Shown here: positions 50,803 through 60,181 of the stretch, piece by piece
Numbering within the stretch: position 1 is the first letter of the stretch
Layout of the letters: each line of letters opens with the position of its first letter
DNA from: CAADGL01 sp964643885
GTDB taxonomy: Bacteria; Planctomycetota; Phycisphaerae; UBA1845; Fen-1342
Direction: 5' to 3'
Assembly (NCBI GenBank): GCA_964643885.1
Contig: CAZXUI010000019.1
Span: 1-62,122, forward strand
DNA: 62,122 nt
Notes under the pieces: model-generated
Told to the model about the DNA's origin: nothing
Database searches by the model: none
The model's input: only the letters and a program-made list of their open reading frames with translations
Program-made: the position numbers and the translations under genes

Positions 50803-52197
50803 CTATGCCCCCAGCAACGCCCGCTCCATCTCATCCACCAGCCGCTCCGCGAACTCCCGCGACACGCCCGGCCGCCAGTACGTCGCACACAGCGTCAAGC
50901 GCCGCTCGAATTCGATCACCTGCACCGCCAGCGGCGTATCCGGCAGCAGCGAGCGCATCCCGTACATGTTCTCGATCTCCGCCCCGCAGAAACTCGTGCT
51001 GCCGATCGACGCCGGCACGAATCCGATCGGCAGCGACGGCGATCGCAACAGCCCGCCCTGCCCGGCATCGCGCCGCAGCGGCCGCTCGAAGAAACCCGCC
51101 AATACGCCCGTCGGCAGCCGCGCCATCAGCTCGATGCCCGCCAGCCGCCGCAGGATCATTCCATGCGCGATCATCTGCCGCGTCTGCCGCCGCAGTTGAT
51201 TCATCACCGCCGTGCGGTCCTCCATCAACTCCGCCGGCAGGACATACGCGAGCGTCGAGAACAGATTGCAGAAGACCGGCCCGGCCCGGTTGCGCCGGCG
51301 ATGATCCAGCATGCCGCGTGTCGAATACACGGCCCCGCGCGGCGCCCGCACGCCCAGCGCCCGATGCAGCGCCAGCAGCCCGCAGCCGCGAACATAGTCG
51401 GCAAAGCTGAAGCCGCCCACGTCGCGCATCGCCCGCGCCCGAACGACATCCGACTGCTCCACGGACAGCGCCCGCACGAGAAAATCGGCCCGCTCCGCCC
51501 CCGCCCGCGCGAACGGAATCCGAACCACCGGTTTCGTCCGCCGCCGTCGCAGCCCGACGCGAAGCGGCTCGAGCCACCGCTGCGTGCGGTCGAGCGTAGC
51601 CAGCAACTCGGCAAAGGCCTGCTGCGGATCCTCGCCGGCCGGCCCGAGCGATTCCAACTCCGGCCGCTGCCGATAGAACCGCTCCAATTCGCCCAACAGC
51701 GCGAGCAACCCGCCCGCATCCATCAGGCTGTGCGCACAACGCACCAGCAGAAAATCGTCCCGCTCGCCCTGGAAGATCGTGAACTGCACGGGCGGCTCGC
51801 TCGCCGCATCGATCCCGCGGCACAGCCACTCCGCCGCCCGCTGCCCGGCCGCTGCCCGCTCGAGCCGCTCAAACCGCACGGCCGCATCGGCGTACGGCAC
51901 CCGCGCCGCTCTCCAAGCGGGATCCCCCGTGATCGAGGAGCGCACAAGCCGATATGTCGCCACCGGATAGCGCCGGCCGACCGCCTCCCATGCCCGCCGC
52001 AGACCCGCCTCGTCGATCCGCCCGCGGACCGGCATGTGAAGCTGAATCGTCAGCCCGGCACAGCGCTGCCGCCGCGCGGCTGTCTCGAGCGCGAAAAACA
52101 GCCGATCGATTGGGTTCGGCCGGACGGCGGCTGGACACCGAGGCGGCCCCGCCCGCGCGCCATGAGCGACGACGGCTCGACCGGCCGGGCGGTTCAT
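50803..52197 (-). CDS. Condensation-domain-like acyltransferase
   Basis: 464-residue soluble protein of the chloramphenicol-acetyltransferase-like fold (condensation domain, PapA5 and wax-ester-synthase relatives). The active-site motif is HSLMDAGG, with catalytic His156 and structural Asp160, preceded by LLVRCA as usual. The second half holds the floor-loop region (FSTLAYVLPAELMEDRTA). Such enzymes join acyl or peptidyl thioesters to alcohols or amines. It converges on the ketosynthase cluster, so it could esterify the cluster product (inference). The ATG at 52197 lies 7 bp after the ferritin stop codon. Arg content is unusually high. Confidence 0.76.
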   Translation of the reverse strand: MNRPAGRAVVAHGARAGPPRCPAAVRPNPIDRLFFALETAARRQRCAGLTIQLHMPVRGRIDEAGLRRAWEAVGRRYPVATYRLVRSSITGDPAWRAARVPYADAAVRFERLERAAAGQRAAEWLCRGIDAASEPPVQFTIFQGERDDFLLVRCAHSLMDAGGLLALLGELERFYRQRPELESLGPAGEDPQQAFAELLATLDRTQRWLEPLRVGLRRRRTKPVVRIPFARAGAERADFLVRALSVEQSDVVRARAMRDVGGFSFADYVRGCGLLALHRALGVRAPRGAVYSTRGMLDHRRRNRAGPVFCNLFSTLAYVLPAELMEDRTAVMNQLRRQTRQMIAHGMILRRLAGIELMARLPTGVLAGFFERPLRRDAGQGGLLRSPSLPIGFVPASIGSTSFCGAEIENMYGMRSLLPDTPLAVQVIEFERRLTLCATYWRPGVSREFAERLVDEMERALLGA

Positions 52198-52204
52198 CCC
52201 GCGA

Positions 52205-52702
52205 CTAGTCCCCCGCCGCGCGCATGGCGTGGAAGACGTAGGCCTCGAGCTGGAGCAGGTTCTTGCCGGCCAGCTTGGCGAGCTGGAGCAACTGCGTCAT
52301 GCTCGAGACCTCTTCGACCTGCTCGTCGACGAACCACTGAAGGAAGCTGCGCGTGGCGTAGTCGCTCTCCTTCTCGGCCAGTGCGACCAGCTCGTTGATC
52401 TGCCGCGTGACGGTCAGCTCCGAATCGACCGCCGCCTGCACGGCGTCGACCACCGACTCGAACTGTGTCGGCGGTTCGGCCAGTTTCTGGAGCTTGACCG
52501 TGCCGCCCACCTCCAGAATGTAGTCGATGATCTTCAGCGCGTGGCCGCGCTCCTCGTCCGATTGCTCGCGGAACCGCCGCGTCAGCACCTTCAGCCCCAT
52601 CGAGTCGAACTGACAGGAGATGGAAAGGTACTTCTGCGACGCGTCGAATTCGTGCGTGATCTGCTCGTTGAGCTTCTTGTTCATCGCCTGCGAGATCATC
52701 AT
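52205..52702 (-). CDS. ftn: Ferritin (non-haem iron storage)
   Basis: 165-residue bacterial ferritin of the FtnA type, a four-helix bundle that oxidises and stores iron in a 24-mer. Ferroxidase ligands are seen in ITHEFDASQKYLS, FREQSDEERGHALKI (ExxH) and the later LVALAEKESDYATRSFLQWF / EQVEEVSSM, all as in FtnA. ATGs at 52702 and 52699 are both possible; AAAGG precedes. It is upstream of and close to the acyltransferase gene, probably co-transcribed without obvious functional link, and divergent from ribH. Confidence 0.94.
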   Translation of the reverse strand: MMISQAMNKKLNEQITHEFDASQKYLSISCQFDSMGLKVLTRRFREQSDEERGHALKIIDYILEVGGTVKLQKLAEPPTQFESVVDAVQAAVDSELTVTRQINELVALAEKESDYATRSFLQWFVDEQVEEVSSMTQLLQLAKLAGKNLLQLEAYVFHAMRAAGD

Positions 52703-52991
52703 CGCTCTGCGCCTTTCTACGATCGCTGATCAAGTTCCCAGACGGGTCCGCCGCCGCCCGCCGATCCCCTGCAACGCGTGTGCCGCACGGCGTGTGCAAA
52801 GTATAGAGCCGCACCCCGCCGCCGAGAACGGACCGCCCCGTTCGCCGTCCGCCCGCTTCCCGCACCGCCGCGGTGCGATTTGCCCGCCCCCGCACACGCC
52901 GATAGACTGAGGATTCCGGGAGTCGGCCGTCGGCCGACCCGATGCCTCGACCGGCCGGCGCCCGGTCCGCCGCCGGCGCGGAGAAGCTCTG

Positions 52992-53468
52992 ATGGCCGAT
53001 GTGATCTCGGCGAATCTCGATGCCCGCGGACAGCGGCTGGCGATCGTCGCCGCCCGTTTCAACGAGTTCATTACGACTCGACTGATCGACGGGGCACTCG
53101 ACGCCATCGTCCGCCACGGCGGCAGCGCCGACCAGGTCTTCCGCGTCATGGTGCCCGGCTCCTTCGAGCTCCCGCTGGCCGCCCTCCAGCTCGCACGCAG
53201 CGGCAAGTTCTCCGCCATCATCGCCGTCGGCTGCCTGCTCCGCGGCCAGACGCCCCACTTCGACCTGATCGCGGCCGAAGTGACCCGCGGCCTGGGTGCC
53301 TGCTCGCGCGAGACCGGCGTGCCCGTCGGCTTCGGCGTCGTCACCGCCGACACGCTCGAACAGGCGATCGAGCGCTGCGGCGGCAAGCACGGAAACAAGG
53401 GCGCTGACGCCGCCCTCGCGGCAATCGAAATGGCGAACCTCCTGGCCTCCATCTCCCGGCAGCATTGA
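52992..53468 (+). CDS. ribH: 6,7-dimethyl-8-ribityllumazine synthase
   Basis: 158-residue lumazine synthase, which condenses the ribityl pyrimidine with dihydroxybutanone phosphate to the substrate of riboflavin synthase (ribE at 2165 here). Motifs: AARFNEFITTRLIDGA, VPGSFELPLAA, CLLRGQTPHFDLI with catalytic His in TPHFD, and PVGFGVVTADTLEQAIERCG followed by NKGADAALAAIEMA. Length and order fit icosahedral forms. The start at 52992 has a GGAGAAG site about 8 nt ahead. nusB overlaps or directly follows its stop, a common bacterial gene order. Confidence 0.96.
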   Translation: MADVISANLDARGQRLAIVAARFNEFITTRLIDGALDAIVRHGGSADQVFRVMVPGSFELPLAALQLARSGKFSAIIAVGCLLRGQTPHFDLIAAEVTRGLGACSRETGVPVGFGVVTADTLEQAIERCGGKHGNKGADAALAAIEMANLLASISRQH

Positions 53469-53476
53469 TCCTCCCC

Positions 53477-54004
53477 GTGCCCTTCGACGAGTTCATCGAG
53501 CTGCCCTTCCGCCGACGCTCCGAGGCACGCATGCTCGCGCTCCAGGCACTCTGCGTCTACGACGCCGTCGGCGACGATTTCGGCCGCGACCTGAACGACT
53601 TCCTCCGTGACGAACAGGTGCTCGACGATCTGGGCATCGCCCAGCCGCCCGCCTCGGCCTTCCTGCGTTTCGCGCGGCACCTGGTCACCGAGACCTGGCT
53701 CCGCCGCCCGGGCTACGACGAGCTGCTCGCCCGCACCGTCGCACACTGGAGCGTGCAGCGCATGACGCCCGTCGACCGGAACGTGCTGCGCCTCGGGCTC
53801 TACGAGCTGCTCGACGCCGGCCAGCCCGCCCAGGTCGTGCTCAACGAGGCCATCGAGCTGGCCCGCCGCTTCGGCGACCGCGATTCACCCGCCTTCGTCA
53901 ACGGCGTGCTCGACGCGATTCGCCGCGGCCGCGACGGCGACGCCCGCACACCCGTCACGCAGCCCCCCGCACCGACGCAGGAGGACGGCCATGGGTCTGT
54001 TTGA
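53477..54004 (+). CDS. nusB: Transcription antitermination factor NusB
   Basis: About 175-residue all-helical RNA-binding factor that joins the boxA antitermination complex on rRNA operons. RRSEARMLALQALCVYD near the start and RMTPVDRNVLRLGLYELL followed by VVLNEAIELARRFGDRDSPAFVNGVLDAI are diagnostic. GTG 53477 is used; a TTG at 53465 overlapping the ribH stop is equally possible. A Pro-rich tail (PVTQPPAPTQEDGHGSV) extends past the usual end and overlaps the ftsY start by 14 bp. Order ribH-nusB-ftsY with overlaps indicates one transcript. Confidence 0.92.
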   Translation: MPFDEFIELPFRRRSEARMLALQALCVYDAVGDDFGRDLNDFLRDEQVLDDLGIAQPPASAFLRFARHLVTETWLRRPGYDELLARTVAHWSVQRMTPVDRNVLRLGLYELLDAGQPAQVVLNEAIELARRFGDRDSPAFVNGVLDAIRRGRDGDARTPVTQPPAPTQEDGHGSV

Positions 54005-54908
54005 CGTCTTCAAACGCGGTCTGACCAAGACCCGCGAGAAGGTCACCTTCGCGCTGCGCCGCGTCCTGGCCTTCGGCCGCCCGATCGACGACACGCTGCT
54101 GCGCGAGCTCGAAGACGCCATGCTTGCCGGCGACATGGGTCCGCGGGCCGTCAGCGCCCTGCTCGCCGAAGTCCGCAGCGCCTGGAAGGCCGGCCAGCTC
54201 GAGCAGGCCGAGCAGATCATCCCCTTCCTCAAGCAGCGCATCGCAGGCACCTGGAGCGACGCCGACCGCAGCCTGCACCTGGCCGCCAGCCCGCCCACCG
54301 TCATCTTCGTCGTCGGCATCAACGGTTCCGGCAAGACCACCAGCGTCGCCAAGCTCGCCAATTACCTGACGCGGCAAGGCAGAAAAGTCCTGCTCGGCGC
54401 CTGCGACACCTTTCGCGCCGCCGCCATCGACCAGCTCACAGTCTGGGCCGGGCGGGCCGGCGTCGACCTCGTCAAGCAGGCACACGGCAGCGACCCTGCC
54501 GCCGTCGCTTTCGACGCCTGCGAGGCCGCCATCGCACGCCGCGCGGATGTGCTCCTGCTCGACACCGCCGGCCGGCTGCACACCCAGGACCACCTCATGC
54601 GCGAGCTGGGCAAGATCGGCCGCGTCGTGCAAAAGCGCATCCCCGAGGCCCCGCACGAGGTGCTGCTGGTTCTCGACGCGACCATCGGCCAGAACGCCAT
54701 CAACCAGGCGAAGGTCTTCTCCGAAGTGGTGCCCGTCACGGGCATCTTCCTGGCCAAGCTGGACGGCTCGGCCAAGGGTGGAATCGTGGTCGGCATCCGC
54801 GATCAGCTCAACATCCCCGTCAAGTTCGTCGGGCTCGGCGAGACGATGGAAGACATGCAGCCCTTCGATCCGCAAACCTTTGTAGACGCGCTATTTGCAG
54901 ACATTTGA
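53991..54908 (+). CDS. ftsY: Signal recognition particle receptor FtsY
   Basis: 305-residue SRP-receptor GTPase that docks ribosome-SRP complexes at the membrane. NG domains only: the N helical bundle (1-95), G1 GINGSGKTT (109-117), DTFRAAAIDQL, DTAGRLHTQDHLM, and TKLD-equivalent AKLDGSAKGG; the C-terminal GLGETMEDMQPFDPQTFVDAL is typical of FtsY rather than Ffh. The acidic A domain of E. coli FtsY is absent, as in many phyla. GGAGG precedes the ATG at 53991, which lies inside the end of nusB. Confidence 0.96.
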   Translation: MGLFDVFKRGLTKTREKVTFALRRVLAFGRPIDDTLLRELEDAMLAGDMGPRAVSALLAEVRSAWKAGQLEQAEQIIPFLKQRIAGTWSDADRSLHLAASPPTVIFVVGINGSGKTTSVAKLANYLTRQGRKVLLGACDTFRAAAIDQLTVWAGRAGVDLVKQAHGSDPAAVAFDACEAAIARRADVLLLDTAGRLHTQDHLMRELGKIGRVVQKRIPEAPHEVLLVLDATIGQNAINQAKVFSEVVPVTGIFLAKLDGSAKGGIVVGIRDQLNIPVKFVGLGETMEDMQPFDPQTFVDALFADI

Positions 54909-55256
54909 GCCGCGGCCGGCGGAAACTTCACCCGAAAATGAAAAAACCAACGTGAGATTCATTCGTACCGGTCGTATGAATGGGTGTCCCCGTGGCCGCG
55001 CGACGGCCGACCGTGTCGCTTCGGACGACCGTCGCGTGGCCGCACTTGCTCGCGACCACCGAACGCGAGCGGGGCATCGCTGGGTCACTTCAGCGGCTCA
55101 AGTCGACTTGCGGCGCCCAGCCGGGGCACTCCCGGCGGCGGCGATGTCGGCGCGGTCAAGACAACCTGACGCTACCGCGCCGCGCGATGGGGGGACGCGC
55201 GGCGTTGTATGCGCGGGCTTCGGCCGCAACGCGAAAGCCCCGATTCTGCCGTTCGC
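54909..55256. other. Convergent spacer between ftsY and ligA
   Basis: About 350 bp between convergent genes. No hairpin terminator, repeat copy or gene is seen; short open frames have no ribosome-binding sites. Confidence 0.4.
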
Positions 55257-57350
55257 TCATTCGCCGCCCAGCAGCTTCTCGAATTCCACTTCGCTGAGCA
55301 TCGGAACCCGCAACTCGCGCGCCTTGTCCGCCTTGCTGCCCGCATCCGCCCCCACCACCACGTAATCCGTCTTCTTGCTCACGCTGCCGGAGACCTTGCC
55401 GCCGTGCTCCTTGATCAGTTCCTCGATCTGCTTGCGCGAATAGTGCTCCAGCGTGCCGGTCACGACGACCGTCTTGCCGGCCAGCTTGCCACCGTCCGCC
55501 CGCCGCGCCCGCCGCGGCTGCGTCACGTTCACGCCCACCGCCCGCAGCTCCACGATCGTCCGCCGGCCGGCCTCGCTCGCAAACCACTTGCGCACCGACG
55601 CCGCCACCTCCGGCCCGATCCCCTCCACCTCCTGAAGAGCCGCCTCGTCCGCGGCCGCGATCGCGTCGATATCGCCGAAATGCTCCGCCAGCAGCTCGGC
55701 CGTGTTCACCCCCACGTGCCGGATGTTCAGCGCCGCCAGCAGCCGCGAGAGCGGCCGGCCGCGGGCCACCTCGATCCCCGCCAGCAGCGTTTCGGTGCGC
55801 TTCTTGCCAAACTCGACGTAGATCGTCTTGCTCGATCCGTCGTCGTTCTTGCGCTGCTGCTCGAAGGTCAGCTTCTCCAGCCTGTCGCGCTGCTCGGCCA
55901 GGCGGAACAGGTCCGCGTATGTGTGCACGAGCCCCTCGGCCACCAGCTTCTCGACCACGACCTCGCCCAGCCCCTCGATATCCATCTGGTCGCGGCCGGC
56001 GAAGAACTTCAGCCGCTCCAGAAGCTGCGCCGGACAGGCCGGGTTGATGCAGCGCAGATAGACGCCGCCCTCGTCCTGCACCACCTCGCCGCCGCAATCC
56101 GGACAGCGCGTCGGCCGCTCGATCGGCCTGGCCCCGCGCGGCCGCTTCTCCTTCACGACCGCGACGACCTGCGGGATGATCTCGCCGGCCTTTTCGACGA
56201 TCACCGCATCGCCGATCCGCACGTCGAGCCGCTCGACCTGGTCGAAGTTGTGCAGGCTGGCGTGCCTGACGGTCGTGCCGGCCAGCAGCACGGGCTCCAT
56301 GACGGCCCGCGGCGTGATCGTGCCGAGCTTGCCGACCTGAAGATCGACCCGCAGCAGGCGGCTCTCGGCCTGCTCGGCCGCGTACTTGTAGGCGATGCAC
56401 CAGCGCGGGGCCTTGCTCGTGTAGCCCAGCCGGTCGCGCAGCGGGAACTCGTCGATCTTGACCACGACGCCGTCGGTCTCGAAATCAAGCGAGCGGCGCC
56501 GGGCATCCCACTCCTGCACGAACTCGAGCACCTCATCGATGTTCTTCTTCACGTGGCGATGCGCCCCCGTCGGCACGCCCCACGTGCGCAGCAGCTCGTA
56601 GAACCGGCTCGAGCGCGTCACGCCCTTGGGCCAGGGCTCCACCTCGCCGAAGCCGTGGGCGCAGAAGACCAGCCCGCGCTGCGCGACGATCGATGAATCG
56701 AGCTGTTTGAGCGTGCCGGCCGTCGCGTTGCGCGGGTTCTTGAAGGCGTCCTCGCCGGCCGCGAGCCGCTGCTGATTGACGCGGTCGAAATCGCTCCTCG
56801 GCCAGTAGACCTCGCCGCGCACTTCGAGCACGGCCGGCCAGCCGCTGCCCAGCAGCGAGAGCGGCACGCTGCGCACGGCGCGGATGTTCTGCGTGATGTC
56901 GTCGCCCGTCTCGCCGTCGCCGCGCGTCGCCCCGAGCACGAGCCGCCCGGCTTCGTAGCGCAGCGAGACGGCCACGCCGTCGATTTTCGGCTCGACGACG
57001 TAGCTGTAGCTGGCGGTTTCGAGCTGGCGGCGGATGCGGGCGTCGAACTCGCGCAGCTCCTGCGGCGAGTAGGTGTTGTCGATGGAGAGCATCGGTACGG
57101 CGTGGCGGACGCTGCGGAAGTGGTCCAGCGGCCGCTCGCCGACGCGCTGCGTGGGCGAGTCGGGCGTGACCAGGTGCGGGAACTGCTGCTCCAGCTCGCG
57201 CAGCTCGCGCACCAGGCGGTCGTAGGCTTCGTCGCTGATCTCGGGGTCGTTCTCGACGAAGTAAAGGTGATCGTGCCGGCGGATCTCGGTCCGCAGCTTG
57301 TCGATGCGCTTGCGGGCGGCCGCTTCGTCGGGAGTCGGGGTTGTGCTCAT
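55257..57350 (-). CDS. ligA: NAD-dependent DNA ligase
   Basis: 697-residue replicative ligase sealing nicks with NAD. Domains in order: Ia with HDHLYFVENDPEISD, adenylation domain with nucleophile Lys122 (VVEPKIDGVAV), OB fold (KLGTITPRAVMEPVLLAG), Cys4 zinc finger (CPDCGGEVV...CINPACPAQ), helix-hairpin-helix region (NIRHVGVNTAELLAEHFGD) and BRCT domain (LAGKTVVVTGTLEHYSRKQI). A short insertion before the HhH region is local. The ATG at 57350 fits the usual N-terminus. Full length and apparently intact. Confidence 0.97.
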   Translation of the reverse strand: MSTTPTPDEAAARKRIDKLRTEIRRHDHLYFVENDPEISDEAYDRLVRELRELEQQFPHLVTPDSPTQRVGERPLDHFRSVRHAVPMLSIDNTYSPQELREFDARIRRQLETASYSYVVEPKIDGVAVSLRYEAGRLVLGATRGDGETGDDITQNIRAVRSVPLSLLGSGWPAVLEVRGEVYWPRSDFDRVNQQRLAAGEDAFKNPRNATAGTLKQLDSSIVAQRGLVFCAHGFGEVEPWPKGVTRSSRFYELLRTWGVPTGAHRHVKKNIDEVLEFVQEWDARRRSLDFETDGVVVKIDEFPLRDRLGYTSKAPRWCIAYKYAAEQAESRLLRVDLQVGKLGTITPRAVMEPVLLAGTTVRHASLHNFDQVERLDVRIGDAVIVEKAGEIIPQVVAVVKEKRPRGARPIERPTRCPDCGGEVVQDEGGVYLRCINPACPAQLLERLKFFAGRDQMDIEGLGEVVVEKLVAEGLVHTYADLFRLAEQRDRLEKLTFEQQRKNDDGSSKTIYVEFGKKRTETLLAGIEVARGRPLSRLLAALNIRHVGVNTAELLAEHFGDIDAIAAADEAALQEVEGIGPEVAASVRKWFASEAGRRTIVELRAVGVNVTQPRRARRADGGKLAGKTVVVTGTLEHYSRKQIEELIKEHGGKVSGSVSKKTDYVVVGADAGSKADKARELRVPMLSEVEFEKLLGGE

Positions 57351-58236
57351 GTCTCACTCGGCCGTCGTGCAGATCGTCCTGGTTCGATAGTCGAATCGTG
57401 CTGGGGACAGGCCGGCGCCGCGCCCCTGTCGGGCAGAGATTCTAGCGGAACCTCGTTATGAGCCGCGACTGCGAGCATCGGCGTCGCGCCGCGATCGACG
57501 GGGTGCGTGGGCGACCTCGTCCGTACCTGGATCGGGTGGTACGGGCGTCCCGCCCGTATCCATTCCTTCGACAGGCGCGCCTCGGGGAGCGCGGGCGTCC
57601 CGCCCGCATTCCGCCTCTGCCAAGCACCGGCACCGTCACGGCATCGGCAACAACTCCGCTGCCACGTTGTCCACCATTCGATCCGGCGGGACCGGCACGG
57701 GCTGCTTCGGGATGACGAACCGGAACACATCTGCCGGCGGCGGATTCTCCGGCGGCCGCAGCCGGCCGTCCGGTCCCCACGTGAACCGCGCAATGATCCG
57801 CGGCGGTTCGAATGTCGTGCCTGTACGCCCGGCTCCGCCGCCCGCGGCGACCCATTCCCTCGTTCCCAAGACGAGATCAGCACGCTGGCTGCCGACTGGC
57901 CGGTCCCACCAGAGCACGAGCTCATGCTGCGAGGCCCGGGCGGATCTCGTATCGCCCGGCGGCGAATCCGCTTCACCCGTGGCCAGCCCCCTTGGCCGCT
58001 CCGCGGCCAGATGGTGACCGGTCAGAGACCGGTCCCCCAGTGACCGGACAGAGACCGATCCCCCAGTGACCGGACAGAGACCGATCCCCCAGTGACCGGT
58101 CAGAGACCGGTCCCCCAGTGACCGGTCAGAGACCGGTCCCCCATTCTTGAAGAAGCATGAGCACGGGCAAGCTGCGCTTGCCCATGCCACCCACCGCGAA
58201 TTCCGCCCGCGCCGCGAGTTCCGCCCCCCGGCCGCG
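57351..58236. repeat. Repeat mosaic and inverted GACCGGTC elements
   Basis: TACGGGCG-TCC-CGCCCGTA (57540-57558) is followed by a GCGGGCG-TCC-CGCCCGC copy (about 57590-57605). From about 58010 to 58142 at least five GACCGGTC-type units lie in the minus orientation (alternating GACCGGTC and GACCGGACA forms), each ending in a run of C. GGGCAAGC-TGC-GCTTGCCC (58165-58183) closes the region. Confidence 0.85.
57636..57950 (-). pseudogene. Possible gene remnant between repeats
   Basis: About 100 minus-strand codons show protein-like composition (ELVLWWDRPVGSQRADLVLG, then FRFVIPKQPVPVPPDRMVDN) but run upstream into repeat sequence without a start or signal. It may be the 3' end of a degraded gene or a small gene with an unrecognised start. 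No family recognised. Confidence 0.3.
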
Positions 58237-59100
58237 CTACCCCCCGCCCGCCCGCACGGCCGGCGCCGGCTGCGAAGCGACCTCCATTCCCAGCCGCAAC
58301 AGCTTCACCTCGCTCTGCGCCGAGCGGCCGGGTTTGAGCTCCACCCGCGCCGAGCCGGCCAGATAGACATTCACCGACTCGCCCGGCCCGAGCGTGACGG
58401 TCAGCTCCAGATTCTCCTGACCGCGGCTGGAAACGCCCCCCTGCTCCGTCGTGTGCGAGAGCACCGGAATCGTCCGCAGCAGCCGGTTCCGCCCGTCGCG
58501 GGCATAGAGCGTCAGCCCCACGGCCGCGTCCGGCAGCGCCGTCGGCGGCTCGTTGGACGCGGCGTACTCGAACTCGAGCTGCACCGCGATCTTCAGGTCC
58601 GTCTGCCGCTCCGACTCGTTGCGAAACGCATGACCGATCTGAAACAGGCCGGCCGCCCGGCCGCCGCCACGCACCGACGCACTGGCCGTGGCCGTGCCCT
58701 CGCGCGAGGCCGCCGCGGCGGAGTCCGCCTCGCCGTCGAGATCGGCCACGCGGCTGGCCTCCTGATGGCGGATCGAATAGCCGCCGTCGCCGGGCAGCGT
58801 CAGCGTCTTCGGGCCGGACTCGCGCAGCGCCAGCGGCTCCGGGCGGGTCGAGAGCTCCGCCCCCGCGCCGCCTCCGCCGCAGCCGGCCGCCATCGCCGCA
58901 ACAAGCGCCCCCGCGGCAAGCCGCGTCCACGCGCGCGGCGCCCGCGCCGCGCGTGCTGAGCATACGGCCCTCGCCCAGCCGGAACGAACACCGGCCGCGC
59001 CGCTCGCCCGAATGTCCGTCTTCGCATCCACGACGAGCGCCCCGCCGATGCCGGCGTTCGAGCCCGACCCGCGGCTGCCTGCTGCGCTGCGCGCTTGCAT
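58237..59100 (-). CDS. Putative lipoprotein of unknown function
   Basis: A hydrophobic stretch ending in a lipobox (LAAGALVAAMAAGCGGGG) lies about 70 residues after the earliest plausible start (59100, with GGAG upstream), so the true start is probably later and not an ATG. The mature part, about 200 residues, is beta-rich: IGHAFRNESERQTDLKIAVQ, LTVTLGPGESVNVYLAGSAR and VKLLRLGMEVASQ suggest an Ig-like or cell-surface domain. No family recognised. The gene ends just before the inverted palindrome array and is divergent from the ABC exporter. Confidence 0.58.
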   Translation of the reverse strand: MQARSAAGSRGSGSNAGIGGALVVDAKTDIRASGAAGVRSGWARAVCSARAARAPRAWTRLAAGALVAAMAAGCGGGGAGAELSTRPEPLALRESGPKTLTLPGDGGYSIRHQEASRVADLDGEADSAAAASREGTATASASVRGGGRAAGLFQIGHAFRNESERQTDLKIAVQLEFEYAASNEPPTALPDAAVGLTLYARDGRNRLLRTIPVLSHTTEQGGVSSRGQENLELTVTLGPGESVNVYLAGSARVELKPGRSAQSEVKLLRLGMEVASQPAPAVRAGGG

Positions 59101-59482
59101 ACCTGCACTCCAGCCAAGAGGAAGGCGCATTGAATCCGCCCGGCCGCGTTCCCACAAGAGCGCGGCCCGCCTTGGCAAGTCAGGCCCAAGCAGCTAGTGT
59201 GGTTAGCTGGGAATTATGCACGCGGGTTGGGGAGTGTGGGCGCGTCGTTAGCCGCCGCTCGGAGCGAGTTGCGGGCGAGACGCCCGCGCTGCCCAAGGGA
59301 CTCGTGGCCGGGCCGCACTGCTCAAGAGCAGTGGCACCCAGGCGCTGCCCAAGGTTGCGGTATTCTCGACCGAGTACACTAAGCTTCCGCGCTCCGGACG
59401 CGGCCGCGGTCTGACGCCCGGACTCCCAGGCGGACGAGATCGACTTCGACGAGCGGGAGCCCGAGCCAGAGAGGGGCGGCCG
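59101..59482. other. Divergent spacer before the ABC exporter
   Basis: About 380 bp. It holds a GCGGGCG-AGA-CGCCCGC hairpin (59267-59290) and an imperfect copy of nearby repeat text. No gene or confident promoter. Confidence 0.45.
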
Positions 59483-60181
59483 ATGCCGCTGCTGGAGCTT
59501 GCCGATCTCAAGAAGGCGTATCTCTCGCCCGACGGCGAGCTGACGCCGATCATCGATATCGAGCGGCTGGCGCTCGAGCCCGGCCAGCAGGTGGTCCTGC
59601 ACGGCCCGAGCGGCTCGGGCAAGAGCACGCTGCTGAACCTGATCGCGGGCATTCTGCGGCCGGACTCCGGGAAGATTCTCTTCGAGGGCCGCAACCTGGC
59701 GGCGCTGAGCGAAGCCCAGCGCGACCGCGTGCGGGCCCGGCACATGGGCTACATCTTTCAGACGTTCAACCTGCTCCAGGGCTACACGGCGCTCGAGAAT
59801 GTGGAGCTGGCGATGCGCTTCGGCCGCGGTGTGCGGCGCGACGTGGCCCGCGGCCTGCTCGAGCGGGTCGGGCTGAAGGACCATCTGAAATATCGCCCGC
59901 GGCAGCTCTCGGTCGGCCAGCAGCAGCGGATCGCGGTGGCGCGGGCGCTGGCGAACCGCCCGGAGCTGGTGCTGGCGGATGAGCCGACGGGGAACCTGGA
60001 CCGACATCACGCCCGCACGGCGATCGAGCTGATCCGCCGCGTGTGCAGCGAGAACGGCGCGGCGCTGCTGATGGTGAGCCACGACAGCGAGGTGCTTGCC
60101 CAGTTCGACACATCGTATGAGCTGGGCAATCTGAATCGCCCGGGACCGCCGCGGCAGGTGATCGTGGAGGGCGCATCATGA
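59483..60181 (+). CDS. ABC transporter ATP-binding protein (MacB/LolD type)
   Basis: 232-residue ATPase: Walker A GPSGSGKS (about 41-48), Q-loop FQTFNLLQGYTALENVELAM, signature LSVGQQQR, Walker B LVLADEPTGNLD, and switch His in VSHDSEV. The FNLLxxxTxxENV sequence is typical of the MacB/LolD branch, which powers mechanotransmission exporters or lipoprotein release rather than import. The stop overlaps the start of the permease gene by 4 bp, so the two form one unit. Substrate not known. Confidence 0.93.
   Translation: MPLLELADLKKAYLSPDGELTPIIDIERLALEPGQQVVLHGPSGSGKSTLLNLIAGILRPDSGKILFEGRNLAALSEAQRDRVRARHMGYIFQTFNLLQGYTALENVELAMRFGRGVRRDVARGLLERVGLKDHLKYRPRQLSVGQQQRIAVARALANRPELVLADEPTGNLDRHHARTAIELIRRVCSENGAALLMVSHDSEVLAQFDTSYELGNLNRPGPPRQVIVEGAS

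Noticed and set aside
54909..55256. Small genes between ftsY and ligA
   Set aside because: Only arginine- and alanine-rich frames without ribosome-binding sites or similarity.
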